From: an uncultured SAR116 cluster alpha proteobacterium
GTDB lineage: Bacteria; Pseudomonadota; Alphaproteobacteria; Puniceispirillales; Puniceispirillaceae
Assembly (NCBI GenBank): GCA_902625725.1
Contig: CACOCY010000004.1
Span: 28,501-92,500, forward strand
Direction of reading: 5' to 3'
Length of the DNA: 64,000 bases
In this document: positions 47,621 through 56,899 of the stretch, one piece after another
Position numbering within the stretch: position 1 is the stretch's first letter
Layout of the letters: every line of letters starts with the position of its first letter
Program-made: the position numbers and the translations under genes
Notes under the pieces: model-generated
What the model saw: only the letters and a program-made list of their open reading frames with translations
What the model was told of the DNA's origin: nothing
Database searches by the model: none

Positions 47621-48499
47621 ATGACGATATTTAATCTCGGCTCAATAAATTTAGATTATTTTTATCGATTGCCACATCTTGTTTCTGCAGGTGAGACTCT
47701 TTCAGCAATAGGTTACGACATTTTCCTTGGTGGAAAGGGTGCTAATCAGTCTGTTGCTTTAGCAAAAGCGGGAGCTGATGTCTGCCATATTGGGGCATTT
47801 AGTAAGAAAGACGAACATTATTTAAACGGAATGAGAGATGTTGGGGTGAATCTCAATAATATTTCTTTGTTAGAAACAGAGTCAGGGCACGCTGTTGTTA
47901 TGGTAGATAATAATACTGGAGAAAATCAGATTGTTATCTCTGGTTCTGCTAATTATCAAATCTCTAAAGAACAGATTATATCTGCACTAGTAGAGGCAGA
48001 GGAAACCGACTGGGCACTTGCACAAAATGAAACGTCATTAGTTCATGAATTTTTCATCTCTGCAAAGGAAAAGGGTTTAAAAATATGTTATAGTGCTGCT
48101 CCATTCATTGCAAAACAAACAGCTTCTTTGTTACCCCTTACAGATTTGTTGGTTGTTAATGAGGGGGAAGCTGATTCTTTATTAAAATATTTGAATAAAG
48201 ACGTATCAGCACTTGGCTTACCACATTTGATAATTACTCTTGGCTCAAAAGGAGCCCGTTACATTGGTGAGGAAGGAAACTTTTCTGTCTTACCATTCGA
48301 GGTAAGCCCGGTGGATACAACAGGTGCAGGAGACACTTTTCTTGGATATTTGCTTGCATCTATAAGTCAAGGAATGTCAATGAAGCACGCTATAAGTTAT
48401 GGCTCTGCGGCTGCATCTTTGCAAATTACAAAAAAAGGTGCCTTATCAGCTATTCCTTCATTACAGGAAGTTGAGACCTTAATTAAAGAAAACGCATAG
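47621..48499 (+). CDS. Ribokinase-like PfkB family sugar kinase
   Basis: PfkB kinase of 292 residues. The opening FNLGSINLDYFYRLPHLVSAGE and GGKGANQSVALAKAGADV (glycine-rich sugar site), the active-site PVDTTGAGDTFLGYLL with its catalytic Asp, and LIITLGSKGARY mark it as ribokinase-like. In this context it most likely phosphorylates ribose released by the adjacent nucleoside hydrolase. A nucleoside kinase role is possible. It is 11 bp before that gene. Confidence 0.9.
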   Translation: MTIFNLGSINLDYFYRLPHLVSAGETLSAIGYDIFLGGKGANQSVALAKAGADVCHIGAFSKKDEHYLNGMRDVGVNLNNISLLETESGHAVVMVDNNTGENQIVISGSANYQISKEQIISALVEAEETDWALAQNETSLVHEFFISAKEKGLKICYSAAPFIAKQTASLLPLTDLLVVNEGEADSLLKYLNKDVSALGLPHLIITLGSKGARYIGEEGNFSVLPFEVSPVDTTGAGDTFLGYLLASISQGMSMKHAISYGSAAASLQITKKGALSAIPSLQEVETLIKENA

Positions 48500-48510
48500 G
48501 AGCGGCGTCT

Positions 48511-49464
48511 ATGGCAGCTCAAAAGATAATTATCGATACAGACCCTGGCATTGATGATGCGATGGCAATACACCAAGCATTTGCAGATAGCAGGTTAGAG
48601 GTAGTCGGTTTAACCACTATTTTTGGAAATGTTTACCTAGAACAGGCAACACGCAATTCTCTTTGGTTGGTAGAACATGGCGCTTATGAATGCACTGTTG
48701 CGAGTGGTGCAGAAAATCCAATATTTCAAAAAATGAACATTCCTTCTTTCCATGTTCATGGAAAACAAGGTTTCGGAGAAATGACAGAAATTAATCCAAT
48801 CCGAAAAGCGGACCCTAGGCCTGCTCATATTTATTTGTCTGAGACCATAAGAGCTAATACGGGTCAAATCATTTTGTGTCCTATCGGTCCTCTAAGTAAC
48901 ATTGCAAATCTTCTTGATTATGATCCAAAAATTACGAATCATATAAAAAAACTTGTGATAATGGGAGGTGCTGTGCATGTGCCGGGAAACGTAACAACAT
49001 ATGCAGAAGCAAATTTTTGGAATGATCCTCATGCAGCTGATAAAGTGCTTGGGGCAAATTGGGAAATAGATTTAATTGGTCTCGATGTTACGTCAAATAT
49101 ACAATTTTCTCTTGATGTATTTGCCCAGGGGGCAAAAAGCTCACCTCGAATAGGTGGGTTTATCCGGGACATATCTAAATTTTACATAGATTTTTACAAA
49201 CAAGTTATAGGGAAACCTGTTTGTTTGATGCACGATCCTGCTGCAATATTAGCGATTACTGATCCTGATATTTTTACTTTCCAAAAAGAACCACTATCTG
49301 TCATACTCAAAGGGGAGAAAGTAGGAAACTCATTTGTGAGTGAAAATTTGGAAAGAAGACCTGTAAATGTAGCAGTGAGCGTCGACGCAGAAGCCGCTCA
49401 AAGGCAGTTTTTATCCATTTTTTCTAAAGCCGACTCTGCGTATAAAAAGCGTTTAAATAGCTGA
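48511..49464 (+). CDS. Nucleoside hydrolase (IunH family)
   Basis: Splits N-ribosidic bonds of nucleosides into base and ribose. The calcium site DTDPGIDDAMAI at the N-terminus is diagnostic. PIGPLSNIANLL and MGGAVHVPGNVT are also typical, with the catalytic/ribose-binding Asn and His in EANFWNDPHAAD and LMHDPAAILAI. It has 317 residues. Pyrimidine or purine preference is not evident. AGGAG lies close to the ATG. Confidence 0.94.
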   Translation: MAAQKIIIDTDPGIDDAMAIHQAFADSRLEVVGLTTIFGNVYLEQATRNSLWLVEHGAYECTVASGAENPIFQKMNIPSFHVHGKQGFGEMTEINPIRKADPRPAHIYLSETIRANTGQIILCPIGPLSNIANLLDYDPKITNHIKKLVIMGGAVHVPGNVTTYAEANFWNDPHAADKVLGANWEIDLIGLDVTSNIQFSLDVFAQGAKSSPRIGGFIRDISKFYIDFYKQVIGKPVCLMHDPAAILAITDPDIFTFQKEPLSVILKGEKVGNSFVSENLERRPVNVAVSVDAEAAQRQFLSIFSKADSAYKKRLNS

Positions 49465-49479
49465 GGAAGTAAAAAAATC

Positions 49480-50313
49480 ATGAAGGTTCAAACAGTAAGC
49501 TATAAAGCTGATAAAGCACCAGAAATATTAACACGTTCTTTGCATGAGACAGGTTTCGCCATATTAGAAAATCATCCAATAAGTTCTGAACAAGTGCATT
49601 CAATTTATAAAAACTGGGGTAATTTTTTTGCTAGTGAGTCGAAGAATAAGTATCTCCGAGACATGGAAAAGCAGGATGGTTACTTTCCCTTTCGTTCAGA
49701 AAATGCCAAGGGCGTGAGTATAAAAGATTTGAAGGAATTCTATCATGTATTTCCTTGGGGGAGAGTTCCACCAGAATTAGAGGTAGAAACGAGAAAATTA
49801 TATAATGACCTCGTTAGTTTGGGCTTAACATTATTGAAATGGCTTAATGACAACATACCACCTGAAATTTTCAATAAACTCTCTGAGCCTTTGGATGGAA
49901 TGATGCTTGGTAGCGAACAAAGTTTACTCCGTATTTTGCACTATCCTCCTATTGAAAAGGATGTAGAACCAGGAGCGATTCGTGCGGCAGCGCATGAAGA
50001 CATTAATCTAATTACTTTGCTTGTAGCGGGTTCGGAGCCTGGATTGCAAGCACAAGATAAAGAAGGCAATTGGCACGATATTTCATGTGATCCTGGAATG
50101 ATTACAATCAATAATGGAGACATGCTTGCTATGGCAAGCGAGAATTATTTTCCATCAACACCACACCGAGTAATAAATCCTAGTGGAAAAAATAATAATT
50201 CACGTTATTCTATACCAATGTTTTTGCATCCAAGACCAGAGGTGATGTTAAATGACGTGCTTACTGCAGATGGATATCTGCTCAGTAGACTTAAAGAAAT
50301 AGGATTAAAATAA
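49480..50313 (+). CDS. 2-oxoglutarate/Fe(II)-dependent oxygenase (IPNS-like), substrate unknown
   Basis: Non-haem iron oxygenase of 277 residues with the double-stranded beta-helix fold. Iron ligands are H172 and D174 (AAHEDINLITLL) and H229 (TPHRVINP). The 2-oxoglutarate-binding RxS is R242 and S244 (RYSIPMF). The N-terminal DIOX_N-like half has LHETGFAILENHPIS. Fungal relatives in this superfamily include thymine-7-hydroxylase and pyrimidine deoxynucleoside 2'-hydroxylase. It lies between a nucleoside hydrolase and a nucleoside importer, so oxidation of a nucleobase or nucleoside is a reasonable guess. The substrate is not established. Confidence 0.9.
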   Translation: MKVQTVSYKADKAPEILTRSLHETGFAILENHPISSEQVHSIYKNWGNFFASESKNKYLRDMEKQDGYFPFRSENAKGVSIKDLKEFYHVFPWGRVPPELEVETRKLYNDLVSLGLTLLKWLNDNIPPEIFNKLSEPLDGMMLGSEQSLLRILHYPPIEKDVEPGAIRAAAHEDINLITLLVAGSEPGLQAQDKEGNWHDISCDPGMITINNGDMLAMASENYFPSTPHRVINPSGKNNNSRYSIPMFLHPRPEVMLNDVLTADGYLLSRLKEIGLK

Positions 50314-50328
50314 ATAAATGGAGAAGTT

Positions 50329-51360
50329 ATGAATAGTAAAATAAATATATTGACTATCGTGAAGACGTTAGTGATTTCATGTTTGGCGATGTTTTCAATT
50401 ATCACATCGGGTTTTGCTGGATCACATGCCATGAAACCTGCTGTGATATACGATATGGGTGGTAAGTTTGACAAGTCCTTTAACGAAGGTGTTTGGAATG
50501 GGGTTAAAAAATTTACGGAGGAAACAGGTATAGAGGTCATGGAATTTGAGGTGACCAATGAGACACAGCGGGAACAGGCAATGCGAAGAATGGTTGAACG
50601 CGGTGCTACGATTGTCTTGGGCGTGGGTTTTGCTCAAGCTGATGCGATTGCTGCAGTTTCGGCGGATAATCCAGATGTTCAATTTTCAATTATAGATGTT
50701 AGTTGGTTGGATTCGCCTAATCTTCGTCAATATGCTTTTAAAGAGCATGAGGGCTCTTATTTGGTAGGTGTGGCAGCTGCAAAGGCGTCACAAACAAATA
50801 AAGTTGGGTTTGTTGGTGGAATGGATATCCCACTCATAAGCAGGTTCGCTTGCGGTTATGTAGGTGGGGTTAAATCTGTAGCAGCTGATGCAGAAATCTT
50901 TCAAAATATGACAGGCTCCACCCCATCTGCATGGAATGACCCCGCTAAAGGAGCCGAGCTAACAAGAAGCCAGATAGATCGTGGTGCGGATGTTGTTTAT
51001 CATGCCGCTGGAGGAACTGGGATTGGTGTTATTCAGGCAGCAGCAGATGCTGGTAAACTCGCTATAGGCGTTGATTCAAACCAGAATGGTCTTGCTCCAG
51101 GATCTGTATTAACCTCTATGTTAAAAAGGGTAGATGTTGCTGCGTATAATACCTTTATGGATTCCAGCAAAGGTCAATTTACATCTGGAGTTCAGGTTCT
51201 TGGCTTAGCTGAAGGCGGAGTAGATTGGGCTTTAGATGAAAACAATGAAAGTCTAATTACAGCTGATATCAAGAAAGCAGTTGCCGCCGCAAGAGACGCT
51301 ATTCTTGCTGGTGATGTTGCAGTTCATGATTATTTAGCTGATAATAATTGTCCTTATTAG
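50329..51360 (+). CDS. BMP family ABC transporter substrate-binding protein (nucleoside type)
   Basis: Periplasmic binding protein of the basic membrane protein/PnrA family, which binds nucleosides. The signal peptide is residues 1-31, ending in TSGFAGSHA, and no lipobox Cys is seen, so it is soluble rather than a lipoprotein. The core has YDMGGKFDKSFNEGVWNG, EFEVTNETQREQAMRRM, LVGVAAAKASQTNKVGFVGG and VVYHAAGGTGIGVIQ. The 343 residues are typical. GGAGAAG precedes the ATG. Confidence 0.93.
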   Translation: MNSKINILTIVKTLVISCLAMFSIITSGFAGSHAMKPAVIYDMGGKFDKSFNEGVWNGVKKFTEETGIEVMEFEVTNETQREQAMRRMVERGATIVLGVGFAQADAIAAVSADNPDVQFSIIDVSWLDSPNLRQYAFKEHEGSYLVGVAAAKASQTNKVGFVGGMDIPLISRFACGYVGGVKSVAADAEIFQNMTGSTPSAWNDPAKGAELTRSQIDRGADVVYHAAGGTGIGVIQAAADAGKLAIGVDSNQNGLAPGSVLTSMLKRVDVAAYNTFMDSSKGQFTSGVQVLGLAEGGVDWALDENNESLITADIKKAVAAARDAILAGDVAVHDYLADNNCPY

Positions 51361-51385
51361 CATTCTTGTTAGGTGAGTTAACATT

Positions 51386-52966
51386 TTGAATGCTGATATC
51401 TCGAAACAGAACGGCGGCTCAAAGTCGCCGTTTGCTGTTGAAATAAAAAACATAAACAAGTCATTTGGTTCCGTTCACGCAAATCATGAGATTAGTTTGA
51501 ATGTTTCCCTTGGAACAATTCATGGAATTATAGGCGAGAATGGAGCCGGAAAATCGACGTTAATGTCGATTCTATATGGATTTTATAAGCCTGATAGTGG
51601 TGAAATTAAAGTGCATGGAAAGGCTGCTTATTTCAAACAACCATTAGATGCCCTAAAACTTGGGATAGGTATGGTTCACCAGCATTTTATGTTGGTGCCA
51701 AACTTCACAGCTTTGGAAAATATAGTCCTCGGAGCAGAAGGAAAAACAGGTCTTAATAAAGGTCTTCAAAATGCACGGAAAAAACTTGAGGAGCTAAAAC
51801 AAGCCTATGGTTTGGAAGTTGAGCTCGACAGTGTTACTGAAGATTTGCCCGTGGGCATTCAGCAAAGAATAGAAATATTAAAAGCATTATATAGAGGCGC
51901 AAGAGTATTAATACTTGATGAACCTACGGGAGTTTTAACTCCTCAAGAAACAGATCAGTTATTTGAGATATTGTTAGCTTTAAAGTCAGAGGGTGTCACC
52001 ATATTGCTCATAACACACAAACTTCATGAGGTAATGGCAATCACCGACGAGGTGTCGGTAATGCGGCAAGGAAAGATGGTAGGTAATACTCTTACTAAAC
52101 ATACCACTCCTGAAATGTTAGCGGAGCAGATGGTGGGCAGGTCTGTTCTTGTAAATACTAAATACGAACTTCAAAGCATAGGAAAAGTTGTGCTCTCTGT
52201 AAATAAACTAGGAGTTGTTGATAAAAGAGGTTTTGACAGTCTTAAAAATGCAACCTTTGACCTCCATGCGGGTGAGATTTTGGGGGTAGCTGGGATCGCA
52301 GGAAACGGACAGTCTGAATTATTATCGGTTCTATCCGGCATTACCCTTCCAAATGCGGGTTCTTTTAAAATTGAAGAATACTTATTTGATGCTAAAAAAA
52401 ATCCAAGTCCCAGATTAATGAGAGAACTAGGGGTGTCTCACGTGCCGGAGGACCGCCAAGCAGAGGGTTTGGTTTTACAATTTCAAGCCTTTGAGTCAGT
52501 GATTCTTGGCTATGAAAACAATCAAAAATTAGGAAGTGGATTTCTTACTAAGCCAGACAACATTCAGGAATATTGTTCTCAACTTCAGGAATCTTTTGAC
52601 GTTCGTCCACAAAATCCGCGTTTATATAGTAGTCAATTCTCTGGTGGAAATCAGCAAAAGTTGGTTCTATCACGAGAGATTTCATCAGTCCCCAAAATTC
52701 TTTTGGTTGGACAGCCCACACGAGGAGTTGACATTGGTGCTATTGAATTTATCCATGAAACTCTCATAAACATGCGAAATAGCGGTTGTGCTATTCTTTT
52801 AGTCTCTGTCGAATTAGAAGAAATACTTACTTTATCAGATAGAATACTTGTCATTAATTCTGGGGAAATAATGGGAATTGTTCCTAGAATAACTGCCACA
52901 AAATCAATGCTTGGAAAAATGATGGCAGGAATTCCATTCGAAGACGCAAAAGAGGACAAAAAATAA
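51386..52966 (+). CDS. ABC transporter ATPase with two nucleotide-binding domains (nucleoside importer)
   Basis: RbsA/YufO-like double ATPase, 526 residues. NBD1 has Walker A GENGAGKSTLMSILYG, signature LPVGIQQRIEILKAL and Walker B VLILDEPTGVLTP. NBD2 has the degenerate P-loop GIAGNGQSELLS, signature FSGGNQQKLVLSREI and LLVGQPTRGVDIGA. The start is TTG at 51386, with AGGTGAG eight bases upstream, because the ATG at 51390 is out of frame. A hairpin sits inside its first codons. Coupled to the permease by TAATG. Confidence 0.94.
   Translation: MNADISKQNGGSKSPFAVEIKNINKSFGSVHANHEISLNVSLGTIHGIIGENGAGKSTLMSILYGFYKPDSGEIKVHGKAAYFKQPLDALKLGIGMVHQHFMLVPNFTALENIVLGAEGKTGLNKGLQNARKKLEELKQAYGLEVELDSVTEDLPVGIQQRIEILKALYRGARVLILDEPTGVLTPQETDQLFEILLALKSEGVTILLITHKLHEVMAITDEVSVMRQGKMVGNTLTKHTTPEMLAEQMVGRSVLVNTKYELQSIGKVVLSVNKLGVVDKRGFDSLKNATFDLHAGEILGVAGIAGNGQSELLSVLSGITLPNAGSFKIEEYLFDAKKNPSPRLMRELGVSHVPEDRQAEGLVLQFQAFESVILGYENNQKLGSGFLTKPDNIQEYCSQLQESFDVRPQNPRLYSSQFSGGNQQKLVLSREISSVPKILLVGQPTRGVDIGAIEFIHETLINMRNSGCAILLVSVELEEILTLSDRILVINSGEIMGIVPRITATKSMLGKMMAGIPFEDAKEDKK
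51410..51432 (+). other. RNA hairpin inside the start of the ATPase gene
   Basis: AACGGCG (51410-51416) / CGCCGTT (51426-51432), 9-nt loop, GC-rich against AT-rich surroundings, within codons 9-16 of the ATPase. Position matches hairpins after the other two binding-protein genes. Confidence 0.6.
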
Positions 52967-54081
52967 TGCAGGCGTCTCGGTTGCCAAGATATGTAGATAT
53001 TGTTCTTATTCCAATTTTAAATTTACTTACAGCGTTATTTGTTGCGGGTATTATAATAGCAATAATTGGCGAAAATCCATTTACTGCATTATCAGTTATG
53101 CTTAAAGGAGCTTTTGTATATAAAGGAGGACTTGGATACACTCTTTTCTATACTACTAATTTTATTTTTACAGGTTTAGCAGTGGCCGTAGCTTTTCATG
53201 CTATGTTGTTTAACATAGGGGGTGAAGGGCAGGCTGCGATGGGTGGGTTAGGTATTGGATTGGTAGCACTTAGTCTTGGTGGCCTCCTACCTATTTTAGT
53301 TGTTATTTTTCTTGCTGTTTTAGGTTCAGCTTTGTTTGGTGCAATATGGGGCATAATACCGGGTTACTTGCAGGCTAAAAGAGGCAGCCATATTGTAATA
53401 ACAACAATTATGTTTAATTTTATTGCTTCCGCAATAATGGTCTGGTTGCTAGCTGGTATGCTTATGGCTCCAAATCAAATGTCTCCGGAAACAGTGTCTT
53501 TTTCGGATGGTGTCATGTTGTGGCAAATGCATGAGATTTTTAACAAAATGGGCTTTGACATTGGAAGATCACCTCTAAATTTATCTTTTGTTATAGCGTT
53601 AATATGTTGTCTTTTTGTTTGGTTATTGATATGGCGGACCCGTTTAGGCTACCGAATTAGAGCTACGGGCTTCAGTTTAAAGGCCTCGACTTATGCTGGA
53701 TATCGACCTGAAATCATTATAATTGTAACTATGGCGATTTCAGGGGGCCTTGCCGGTATGATGGCTGTAAATGAAATTCTTGGCGTTCAGCATAGAGTTA
53801 TATTAAATTTTACCTCTGGATATGGTTTTACAGGTATTGCAGTTGCATTAATGGGTCGAAACCACCCTGTTGGGATAATATTTGCAAGTCTGCTATTTGG
53901 CGCGCTTTTTCAGGGCGGTGCTGAACTTGACTTTGAATTTCAAACAATTACTAGAGATATGGTGTTAATGATACAAGGTCTTATAATTCTGTTCTCCGGC
54001 GCATTAGCATATATGTTTAATCCTGTTCTTGAAAAATTATTTCTCAGAGATGACCATTTGATAGGACCAAAAAATGACTGA
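52966..54081 (+). CDS. BMP-type ABC transporter permease (YufP-like)
   Basis: Permease of the branched-chain/sugar/nucleoside (BPD_transp_2) family, 371 residues and about nine helices. GAFVYKGGLGYTLFYTTNFIFTGLAVAVAF-like start, AMLFNIGGEGQAAMGGLG motif and the GFSLKASTYAGYRPE cytoplasmic loop are characteristic. The start shares a base with the ATPase stop. It overlaps the next permease by 8 bp. Confidence 0.93.
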   Translation: MQASRLPRYVDIVLIPILNLLTALFVAGIIIAIIGENPFTALSVMLKGAFVYKGGLGYTLFYTTNFIFTGLAVAVAFHAMLFNIGGEGQAAMGGLGIGLVALSLGGLLPILVVIFLAVLGSALFGAIWGIIPGYLQAKRGSHIVITTIMFNFIASAIMVWLLAGMLMAPNQMSPETVSFSDGVMLWQMHEIFNKMGFDIGRSPLNLSFVIALICCLFVWLLIWRTRLGYRIRATGFSLKASTYAGYRPEIIIIVTMAISGGLAGMMAVNEILGVQHRVILNFTSGYGFTGIAVALMGRNHPVGIIFASLLFGALFQGGAELDFEFQTITRDMVLMIQGLIILFSGALAYMFNPVLEKLFLRDDHLIGPKND

Positions 54082-55051
54082 TTTTTGGTTTCAATTTCTT
54101 CTTGCTTTGGATTCAACATTACGCGTTGCCACTCCTTTGATTTTCTGTGCTATGGCAGGAATTTTTTCAGAGAGGTCCGGAATTATAGACATCTCTCTGG
54201 AGGGCAAAATGCTTATGGCAGCTTTCGTTGCCGCAGCGGTAGCATATGGCACAGGTTCACCTTGGATTGGCGCCTTTGCTGCCATTACTGTGTCTATAAT
54301 AGCTAGCCTAATACATGGTTTTGCCTGTATAATTCACCGTGGGAACCAGGTGATATCCGGACTTGCAATAAATATTTTAGCCTCTGGTCTTACAGTCATC
54401 ATAGGGATTGCATTATTTAGGCAGGGTGGACAAACACCGACACTTCCAAAAACCTCAAGATTTAATTCTTTAGAATTACCGTTGGCAGACGTTTTTGAAA
54501 AAAATATTCCCATCCTTGGTGTTATCTATAAAGAACTCATATCTGGTCATAATATATTAGTCTGGGCTGCCATTATAAGCGTTGGTATTACATACTATAT
54601 TTTGTTTAAAACTACTTTTGGTCTTAGGTTGAGGGCTGTGGGTGAGAAACCTGAGGCAATAGATTCCGCTGGCATATCTGTAACTAAAATGCGTTTTCAG
54701 GCCATTATTATTGCAGGCATTTTATGCGGTTTAGCAGGTGTTTATTTGTCTACAGCTACGGGCGCTGGATTTGTAAAAGAAATGACAGCAGGTAAAGGGT
54801 ATATCGCTTTAGCAGCAATGATATTTGGTAAATGGCGACCAGTACCTGCTTTATTTGCTTGCTTACTATTTGGATTTTTGGAAGCTGTCGCTGCCCGTGT
54901 TCAAGGTGTAGAAATTATGCTAATTGGTGAGATATCGTCAGACTTACTTATCGCGCTTCCTTACCTGCTTACAGTAATATTGTTGGCTGGATTTATCGGA
55001 GGGGTTACGCCTCCTCGAGCAATAGGACAGCCTTATATAAAAGAGAGGTAG
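54074..55051 (+). CDS. BMP-type ABC transporter permease (YufQ-like)
   Basis: Second permease, 325 residues with about eight to nine helices. FCAMAGIFSERSGIIDISLEG is the family hallmark near residue 22, and GLRLRAVGEKPEAIDSAGI is the loop contacting the ATPase. MIFGKWRPVPALFACLLFG is near the end. It overlaps the previous permease by 8 bp and precedes cdd by 6 bp. Confidence 0.94.
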   Translation: MTDFWFQFLLALDSTLRVATPLIFCAMAGIFSERSGIIDISLEGKMLMAAFVAAAVAYGTGSPWIGAFAAITVSIIASLIHGFACIIHRGNQVISGLAINILASGLTVIIGIALFRQGGQTPTLPKTSRFNSLELPLADVFEKNIPILGVIYKELISGHNILVWAAIISVGITYYILFKTTFGLRLRAVGEKPEAIDSAGISVTKMRFQAIIIAGILCGLAGVYLSTATGAGFVKEMTAGKGYIALAAMIFGKWRPVPALFACLLFGFLEAVAARVQGVEIMLIGEISSDLLIALPYLLTVILLAGFIGGVTPPRAIGQPYIKER

Positions 55052-55057
55052 AGTTTT

Positions 55058-55462
55058 ATGCTAACGAAAATTGAAAAGCGATTATGTCAATCTGCTATCT
55101 CGGTTAGACAAAATGCATACGCCCCTTATTCAAAGTTTAAGGTTGGTGTGGCGATATTAGATGACACAGAAAATCTGCATTTAGGCGTAAACGTAGAAAA
55201 TGCTGCATATCCACAAGGAACTTGTGCAGAAGCGGGTGCGATATCCGCTATGATCGCATCGGGTGGTAAACAGATTAAACTGATAGCTGTTAGCGGTGGT
55301 GGGTTAGAATTATGTACTCCATGTGGGGGATGCAGACAAAAAATACGTGAATTTGCCTCTTTACAAACAACTGTTTTAATCTGTGATGAAGAAAAGTTTG
55401 AGGAGCGATTCACTCTTGAGGCCCTGATACCAGCTTCATTTGGTCCAAAAAATTTGTTCTGA
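55058..55462 (+). CDS. cdd: Cytidine deaminase
   Basis: Zinc enzyme turning cytidine and deoxycytidine into uridine and deoxyuridine. The zinc ligands are in GTCAEAGAISAM and CTPCGGCRQ, with the general-base Glu in CAEAG. YAPYSKFKVGVAI and NVENAAYPQGT are typical. The 134-residue length matches the tetrameric type. Last gene of the transporter run (6 bp after the permease), so deamination follows import. Confidence 0.95.
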   Translation: MLTKIEKRLCQSAISVRQNAYAPYSKFKVGVAILDDTENLHLGVNVENAAYPQGTCAEAGAISAMIASGGKQIKLIAVSGGGLELCTPCGGCRQKIREFASLQTTVLICDEEKFEERFTLEALIPASFGPKNLF

Positions 55463-55508
55463 TTTATAATATACAAAACAGTTAAATTAGTTTAGTATTT
55501 TTAAATTG

Positions 55509-56138
55509 CTATTCAGTGCCGTAAATTCTGTCGCCGGCATCCCCTAGACCAGGAAGAATATATGCGTTTTCATCAAGCTCACGGTCAAGCGCTGCTGTAA
55601 TGACGGGAATATCAGGGTGATGTCTGTGAAAGTACTCAATTCCTTCTGGTGCGGCAACTAAACACACGAACAAAATATTTTTTGCCCCATCTCTCTTCAA
55701 AAAATCGGCTGCTTGTTCAGCTGAACTTCCTGACGCAAGCATCGGGTCCACCAAAATAATTTGACGGTTATGGATCTGGTCAGGAAGCTTTTTAAAATAA
55801 GGCTCTGCCAAATGTGTGTCCGCATTGCGCTGCATTCCAATATAACCGATGGGTGCTTCTGGGAGAGTGGCTGATAATGCATCTGCCATTCCATTACCAG
55901 CGCGAAGAATAGATACAATACAAGGATATGGGGAAGTGAGAATGTTTTGTGTTGTTCTTTCCATAGGGGTTGTTATATCCGTTTCCGTCACGGATAGATG
56001 GGAAAATACAGGCCAACTCATAATGTGTCCAATTTCTAACAGTGTTTTTCGAAATTCCGGCGAACGAGTGCTCTTATCCCGCAAAATCGCAAGCTTGTGA
56101 CACATTACAGGGTGGTCAAGTACAGTCAAAAGTTCCAT
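55509..56138 (-). CDS. upp: Uracil phosphoribosyltransferase
   Basis: Salvages uracil to UMP with PRPP. PRPP-binding motif VDPMLASGSSAEQA is clear. ILRAGNGMADAL, YIGMQRNADTHLAEPY and the C-terminal PGLGDAGDRIYGT are diagnostic. The 209 residues match. It faces the cdd gene across 46 bp and lies opposite to tdk. Confidence 0.97.
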   Translation of the reverse strand: MELLTVLDHPVMCHKLAILRDKSTRSPEFRKTLLEIGHIMSWPVFSHLSVTETDITTPMERTTQNILTSPYPCIVSILRAGNGMADALSATLPEAPIGYIGMQRNADTHLAEPYFKKLPDQIHNRQIILVDPMLASGSSAEQAADFLKRDGAKNILFVCLVAAPEGIEYFHRHHPDIPVITAALDRELDENAYILPGLGDAGDRIYGTE

Positions 56139-56308
56139 GATAAACGTTATCTATTTTTTTATAGTTATTTTCAAGATAAAACGCTCCTCGTGAGTGTTTT
56201 ATTTTAGAAAAAAAATAGGTTATAAATCAAACCAACCGTTGATTATACACTTATATTTTGACAATTTAAAAATAATTTTAAGGTTCCTTAGGTTAATAGA
56301 GAGCAAAA

Positions 56309-56899
56309 TTGGCTAAATTGTATTTTTCTTTCTCTGCAATGAATGCAGGAAAATCAACTATACTGTTGCAAGCTTCCCATAACTATCAAGAGAGAGGTAT
56401 GCAAACACTCCTCTTAACAGCTAAGCTCGACACAAGAGCTGGACCAGGTTTGATTGCATCTAGAATTGGTCTTAGTGCTAACGCTATTACTTTTCGCGAC
56501 GACACAGACCTTTTTGGTTTAATTAAAAAATCTAGTTTAGAAAAAAAAAGCTCCTGCGTCTTGGTTGATGAGGCTCAATTTTTGTCAAGAGAGCAAGTTT
56601 GGCAGTTGGCCAGAATTGCAGATATTTTAGATATTCCTGTTATGTGCTATGGTTTACGGACTGATTTTCAAGGGAAATTATTTCCTGGTTCTGGTGAGTT
56701 ACTTGCGATTGCTGATGATATTAGAGAAATCAGAACTATATGCCATTGTGGGAAAAAGGCTACTATGGTGGTGAGGCAATCTGAAGACGGCTCAGTAGTG
56801 AAAGATGGCGCGCAAATTGAAATAGGTGGAAACGATAAATATATCTCATTGTGCAGGCTTCATTGGTCTGAGGCAATGGATGGGAAAATTAAAATATGA
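56309..56899 (+). CDS. tdk: Thymidine kinase
   Basis: Phosphorylates thymidine to dTMP (type II, zinc-containing). The P-loop is SAMNAGKSTILLQ, the lid and DEAQF motif is VLVDEAQFLSREQ, and YGLRTDFQGKLFPGS is the lasso region. Zinc cysteines appear in ICHCGKKA and LCRLHW. It has 196 residues. The start is TTG at 56309 with GAGAG upstream. It overlaps pncA by four bases (ATGA). Confidence 0.95.
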   Translation: MAKLYFSFSAMNAGKSTILLQASHNYQERGMQTLLLTAKLDTRAGPGLIASRIGLSANAITFRDDTDLFGLIKKSSLEKKSSCVLVDEAQFLSREQVWQLARIADILDIPVMCYGLRTDFQGKLFPGSGELLAIADDIREIRTICHCGKKATMVVRQSEDGSVVKDGAQIEIGGNDKYISLCRLHWSEAMDGKIKI

